In this document: piece after piece, positions 6,130 through 9,227 of the stretch
Layout of the letters: each line of letters opens with the position of its first letter
How positions within the stretch are numbered: position 1 is the first letter of the stretch
DNA from: Deltaproteobacteria bacterium
Lineage (GTDB): Bacteria; Desulfobacterota; Desulfovibrionia; Desulfovibrionales; Desulfovibrionaceae
Direction of reading: 5' to 3'
Assembly (NCBI GenBank): GCA_031253875.1
Contig: JAIRVN010000121.1
Coordinates: forward strand, 1 to 9,227
DNA length: 9,227 nt
Notes under the pieces: model-generated
Database searches by the model: none
What the model saw: the letters and a program-made list of their open reading frames with translations, nothing else
What the model was told of the DNA's origin: nothing
Translations under genes and position numbers: made by a program

Positions 6130-8862
6130 ATGGCTTCAGAGACGAAAAAATTCCCTCTATATGACGCTCCCGACGTGCTGGAAGCGGAGGACAGCGTCAG
6201 AATACTTCTGGATTCCACACCCTTGGGCGCCATGCTTTGGGATGCGGAAGACAATCTTCTCTATTGCAATCAGACGCTTTTATCCATGTTCGGCATCGTC
6301 TCGCAAACCGAATTGGCCCAGCGTTTTCATGAACTTAGTCCTGTATTCCAGCCTGACGGTTCGGCCAGCAAGGAGAAGACGCTTGCGTTGCTCCATGCGG
6401 CTTTTGAAAGCGGCTACCACAAATGCGAATGGATGCACCGCACGGCCTCGGGGGATCCGCTTCCGACGAAAAAAAACCTGATTCGGATTCCCTGGCAAGG
6501 CAGCTGGTGTATCGCGGTCTACACCCGCGATATGCGCGAACGCATAGCCCGCCGGGAAGCGGAGGAGCGCGCCAGGATGCTTTTGGACACCATACCGGAG
6601 GCAGCCGTCCTCTTTAATCAAGACGACCATATTCTTGACTGCAATCATACATTCTTGCGCATGTTCGGCCTCGCTGATCACGCCGAGTACAAGATATGTT
6701 TTCATGAACTCAGTCCGGCATTCCAGCCCGATGGCGCAGCCAGCAGGAGCAAGGCGCGTGCGTTTGCCCGCGCGGCCTTTGAAAGCGGTCGCCAAAAGTT
6801 CGCATGGATGCATTGTACACGCTCGGGAGAAGCGTTGCCGACGGAAATCACCTTGGTGCGGCTACCCTGGCAGGGTGGCTGGTGCCTTGCGGCCTATATT
6901 CGCGATTTGCGCGCGATCAAGGCTCAGGAGCTGCAGGCGCGGCAAGCGGAGGAGCGCGCCCAGTCCCTGGAAGTCATTTCCAGAGCCGCCCAGATGGCTT
7001 CCGAGGCGAAAAGCGAATTTCTGGCCAAGATGAGCCATGAACTGCGCACTCCCCTTAATGTCGTGATCGGGTTTCTGGGTCTGGAACTACAGAAGAAACT
7101 GCCCCGGGAAACGGCCGACAATCTGGAAATTTCTCTGGACGCCTGCCACAACCTGCTGCACCTTATCAACGACATTCTGGACATTTCCAAAATAGAAGCT
7201 GGCCGCTTCGAACTGGCAAACATCAACTATCGTCTCGTCGGTCTTATCGACGAACTTGTCCGTCTTGATGTATTCCGCCTGGAGTCAAAACCGATCAGCT
7301 TTTGTCTGGAAGTGGACGAAAACCTGCCGTCCTGGTTCTACGGCGATGATCTGCGCATCAAGCAGGTGATCAACAATTTGTTGAGCAACGCGTTCAAATA
7401 CACGGAACACGGCACGGTCACGCTGAGCGTCGGGCTGGCGCCGGAGGAAGAAATGCAAGCCGGCAGCGCGTTTTTGCGCTTTAGCGTCCGGGATACCGGC
7501 CAGGGCATTGAAGCTGGCAACCTTGAGAACCTGTTCACCTCGTATGCCAGGTTCGACAGCAAGACCAACCGGCTTATCGAAGGTACGGGGCTTGGACTTC
7601 CCATCGCCAAGGGACTGCTGGAGCAGATGGGCGGGCGGATGGAAGTGGCAAGCGAATACGGCAAAGGCAGTGTCTTTTCCTGCGTTATTCCCCAGCTTGT
7701 TATTGACCCAACGCCGATCGGCAGCCTCGCCATGCAGGAATTGACCGGTTCCCGCGCTACGCTCCGGCGCGGCAAAACCAGGCGCCGCGCCCCCTGGCAG
7801 TGTGCGCATATGCCCTATGCCAGGGTGCTGGTGGTGGACGATGTGCCCGCGAACCTGGGAGTGGCCCGGGCCATGCTGCAACGCTACGGCATGGCGGTGG
7901 ATTGCGTCGCTGGCGGCCGGGAGGCTATTGAACTGATACGCTCCGGGCAGATCCGCTACAACGCCGTGTTCATGGATCACATGATGCCGGGTATGGACGG
8001 CGTTGAAGCGCTGCGCTGGATTCGGGGCATAAATAGCGACTATGCCCGTGCGGTTCCGATCATCATCCTCACGGCCAATGTGGTTGCCGGCAATGAGCAG
8101 AAATTTCTTGATCTGGGCTTTCAAGCTTTTTTGGGCAAGCCTGTCGACCCCTCGAAACTGGACGCGGTACTCAACAGATGGGTGAAGGACGCGCGGCAGG
8201 AAGCCGGCTTGAACGCTGAAAACCGCGTTTTCAGCGCTGCGAAAGCGAGCGCCGCGCAGGACGCGCGACTGAGCGGCATCCGTATTGAAGGTTTGGATGC
8301 GGAAGAGGCCGTCTCGCGTTTCGGCTGTGAAGAGAGCTATCTTGAGGTATTGCGGGCTTATGCCGTCCATACGCCACAGCTTTTGGAACAGATGCGGCGT
8401 TTGGGTGAAGCGGATTTGGCGGAATACGCTCTGGTTGCGCACGGGATGAAGGGGGCCAGCTATGGCGTGGGAGCCAGAACCCTCGGAGACATGGCGAAAA
8501 AACTGGAGCGCGCGGCTACGAGCAAGAATGGGCGCAAGGTGCGGCAGGGACTGTCTCCGTTTTTGAATGCAGCGGAAAAACTTCTGCGTGACGTCGGCGC
8601 TCTGCTGCTTGCGCTTGGGCCTGAAGCCGTTGCGGAGGAAGATAAGCCGCTTAAAGCCGCGCCGGACCCAGGAGCATTGGCGGTCCTGTACAGGGCTAGT
8701 CTGTCCTGTTCACACAGCACCATGGTGGAGCAGCTCCGCGTATTGGAACAATACCGGTATCAGGCGGACGGAGAACTCGTCGGCTGGCTGCGGGCGCGCG
8801 TGGACGCGTTGGAGTACGACCAGATCAACGAGCGTCTGGCGGAGTATGGCGACAGCGTTTAG
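6130..8862 (+). CDS. Soluble PAS-PAS hybrid sensor histidine kinase with receiver and Hpt domains
   Basis: A 910-residue protein with no signal peptide or membrane helix, so a cytoplasmic sensor. Two very similar PAS domains (about 25-139 and 150-264) are joined by a charged helix and followed by a coiled coil. The dimerisation/phosphoacceptor domain has His303 in 'FLAKMSHELRTPLN'. The ATPase domain is intact: Asn420 ('NNLLSNAFKYT'), Asp455 ('DTGQGI') and GTGLGL at 485-490. A basic linker ('RRGKTRRRAP') leads to the receiver (563-690): acidic pair in 'VLVVDD', phospho-acceptor Asp616 in 'VFMDHMMPGMDG', Thr648, Lys in 'LGKPVD'. The Hpt (about 718-820) carries His771 in 'VAHGMKGASYG'. A helical tail (846-907, 'LEQYRYQADGELVGWL') ends the protein. 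The domain order supports a His303-Asp616-His771 relay that can feed the receivers encoded upstream. GGAGAG at 6120-6125 is well spaced from ATG 6130. It is the last operon gene, and its stop overlaps that of the convergent gene on the right. Confidence 0.95.
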   Translation: MASETKKFPLYDAPDVLEAEDSVRILLDSTPLGAMLWDAEDNLLYCNQTLLSMFGIVSQTELAQRFHELSPVFQPDGSASKEKTLALLHAAFESGYHKCEWMHRTASGDPLPTKKNLIRIPWQGSWCIAVYTRDMRERIARREAEERARMLLDTIPEAAVLFNQDDHILDCNHTFLRMFGLADHAEYKICFHELSPAFQPDGAASRSKARAFARAAFESGRQKFAWMHCTRSGEALPTEITLVRLPWQGGWCLAAYIRDLRAIKAQELQARQAEERAQSLEVISRAAQMASEAKSEFLAKMSHELRTPLNVVIGFLGLELQKKLPRETADNLEISLDACHNLLHLINDILDISKIEAGRFELANINYRLVGLIDELVRLDVFRLESKPISFCLEVDENLPSWFYGDDLRIKQVINNLLSNAFKYTEHGTVTLSVGLAPEEEMQAGSAFLRFSVRDTGQGIEAGNLENLFTSYARFDSKTNRLIEGTGLGLPIAKGLLEQMGGRMEVASEYGKGSVFSCVIPQLVIDPTPIGSLAMQELTGSRATLRRGKTRRRAPWQCAHMPYARVLVVDDVPANLGVARAMLQRYGMAVDCVAGGREAIELIRSGQIRYNAVFMDHMMPGMDGVEALRWIRGINSDYARAVPIIILTANVVAGNEQKFLDLGFQAFLGKPVDPSKLDAVLNRWVKDARQEAGLNAENRVFSAAKASAAQDARLSGIRIEGLDAEEAVSRFGCEESYLEVLRAYAVHTPQLLEQMRRLGEADLAEYALVAHGMKGASYGVGARTLGDMAKKLERAATSKNGRKVRQGLSPFLNAAEKLLRDVGALLLALGPEAVAEEDKPLKAAPDPGALAVLYRASLSCSHSTMVEQLRVLEQYRYQADGELVGWLRARVDALEYDQINERLAEYGDSV
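6202..6546 (+). repeat. PAS-encoding tandem repeat, copy 1
   Basis: Encodes kinase residues 25-139. It aligns without gaps to copy 2 at an offset of exactly 125 codons (375 bases). By hand count about 60 of 113 residues are identical. Shared blocks include 'FHELSP', 'FQPDG', 'AAFESG', 'WMH' and 'PWQG.WC'. Confidence 0.85.
6577..6921 (+). repeat. PAS-encoding tandem repeat, copy 2
   Basis: Encodes kinase residues 150-264, the second copy of the PAS duplication. It keeps the Cys-Asn, 'MFG', 'FHELSP', 'FQPDG' and 'WMH' blocks. It differs from copy 1 in the residues between MFG and FHELSP and just after 'LPT', where specificity could differ. Confidence 0.85.
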
Positions 8863-9227
8863 CCCAGTCCCATGCCCGGCGTCATCCGTTGCCCTGTCAG
8901 CCGGGTTTCATATCCTCCGAGGGACTCGATGCGCGCCTGGAAATCCTTGGAACGCATAAGGCCCAGCACGGCCTCGATCCGTGTTTCATGCAGAAATTTG
9001 ACCGGTATGACCAGATCGTAGCGTTCGCGCGCTAGGGGCACAAAGCCGAGATCCAGCGCATGGGCCGCCGCGAAAATACCCATGCCGCACTGCACCGCGC
9101 CGGTCAGCACGTTGACCGCCACCGCCATGTGGGTGCTTTCTTCCTTGTCGTAGCCCGCGACATCGGCAGGCGTCATACCCGCTTCCTTCAGATGCCAGTC
9201 GAGCAGGATGCGCGTGCCCGCGCCTCG
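8859..9227 (-). CDS. PBP-like domain protein, MoeA-associated type (partial, C-terminal 122 residues)
   Basis: The minus-strand frame runs in from the right window edge and ends at TAA (8859-8861). It begins 'RGAGTRILLDWHLKEAG', continues 'GYDKEESTHMAVAVNVLTGA', 'GMGIFAAAHALDLGFVPLAR' and 'ERYDLVIPVKFL', and ends 'MTPGMGLG'. This is the second half of the PBP-like substrate-binding domain that is found fused behind MoeA-type molybdopterin biosynthesis domains or behind a helix-turn-helix. 'RGAGTR' and 'ERYDLVIP' are its recognisable signatures. Such proteins are thought to bind molybdate, tungstate or a related ligand, or to take part in molybdenum cofactor synthesis or its regulation. The N-terminal partner domain lies outside the window, so enzyme and regulator cannot be told apart. 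The ATG at 9176 is internal and not the start. Confidence 0.8.
   Translation of the reverse strand, partial: RGAGTRILLDWHLKEAGMTPADVAGYDKEESTHMAVAVNVLTGAVQCGMGIFAAAHALDLGFVPLARERYDLVIPVKFLHETRIEAVLGLMRSKDFQARIESLGGYETRLTGQRMTPGMGLG

Noticed and set aside
7285..8442. A 385-codon minus-strand open frame
   Set aside because: It lies opposite the kinase's ATPase, receiver and Hpt regions and mirrors their codon pattern; there is no ribosome site or domain evidence.
1..9227. CRISPR arrays, tRNA genes, insertion sequences or attachment sites
   Set aside because: I saw no regularly spaced short repeats, no cloverleaf-like sequence with a T-loop, no transposase or integrase reading frame, and no flanking direct repeats convincing enough to report.

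Overview
The window looks like chromosomal DNA of a GC-rich, Desulfovibrio-like sulfate reducer or a related Desulfobacterota/Deltaproteobacteria lineage. This is inferred from base composition, from the phosphodiesterase and molybdopterin-type flanking genes, and from the hybrid-kinase style with a 'FHELSP...FQPDG' PAS type. No rRNA or other marker gene is present, so the taxonomic call is weak.

Layout. (1) Positions 1-1222, minus strand: most of a type I phosphodiesterase / nucleotide-pyrophosphatase-like protein of the alkaline phosphatase superfamily, cut by the left window edge. (2) Positions 1223-1615: a 393-base gap. It holds a short start-less coding remnant on the minus strand (1242-1370), an AT-rich stretch with a small hairpin (1477-1491), and a good sigma70-like promoter (1534-1562) facing right. 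(3) Positions 1616-8862, plus strand: five tightly packed signal-transduction genes that read as one operon. In order they are receiver-Hpt, receiver-HD-GYP, a stand-alone receiver, a degenerate kinase/receiver protein with an Hpt-like domain, and a soluble PAS-PAS hybrid histidine kinase with receiver and Hpt. (4) Positions 8859-9227, minus strand: the C-terminal end of a PBP-like (MoeA-associated) protein, cut by the right edge. Its stop codon overlaps that of the kinase.

How it may work (inference). The kinase has no membrane segment, so it probably senses a cytoplasmic or diffusible cue through two near-duplicate PAS domains. It can autophosphorylate and pass phosphate to its own receiver and Hpt. 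Two more Hpt domains and three more normal receivers are encoded alongside, which makes a branched phosphorelay. The only recognisable output is an HD-GYP domain (cyclic di-GMP hydrolysis). No DNA-binding output domain and no GGDEF domain is encoded here.

The most unusual element is the fourth operon gene. It has an ATPase-like domain without the ATP-binding residues, then a receiver in which the phospho-acceptor Asp is Glu and the conserved Thr/Ser is Tyr, yet it keeps an Hpt-like histidine. It looks like a signalling scaffold or constitutively 'on' decoy. Three of the five proteins also share a C-terminal helical module after the Hpt. The first gene looks like a detached copy of the kinase's receiver-Hpt-tail half.
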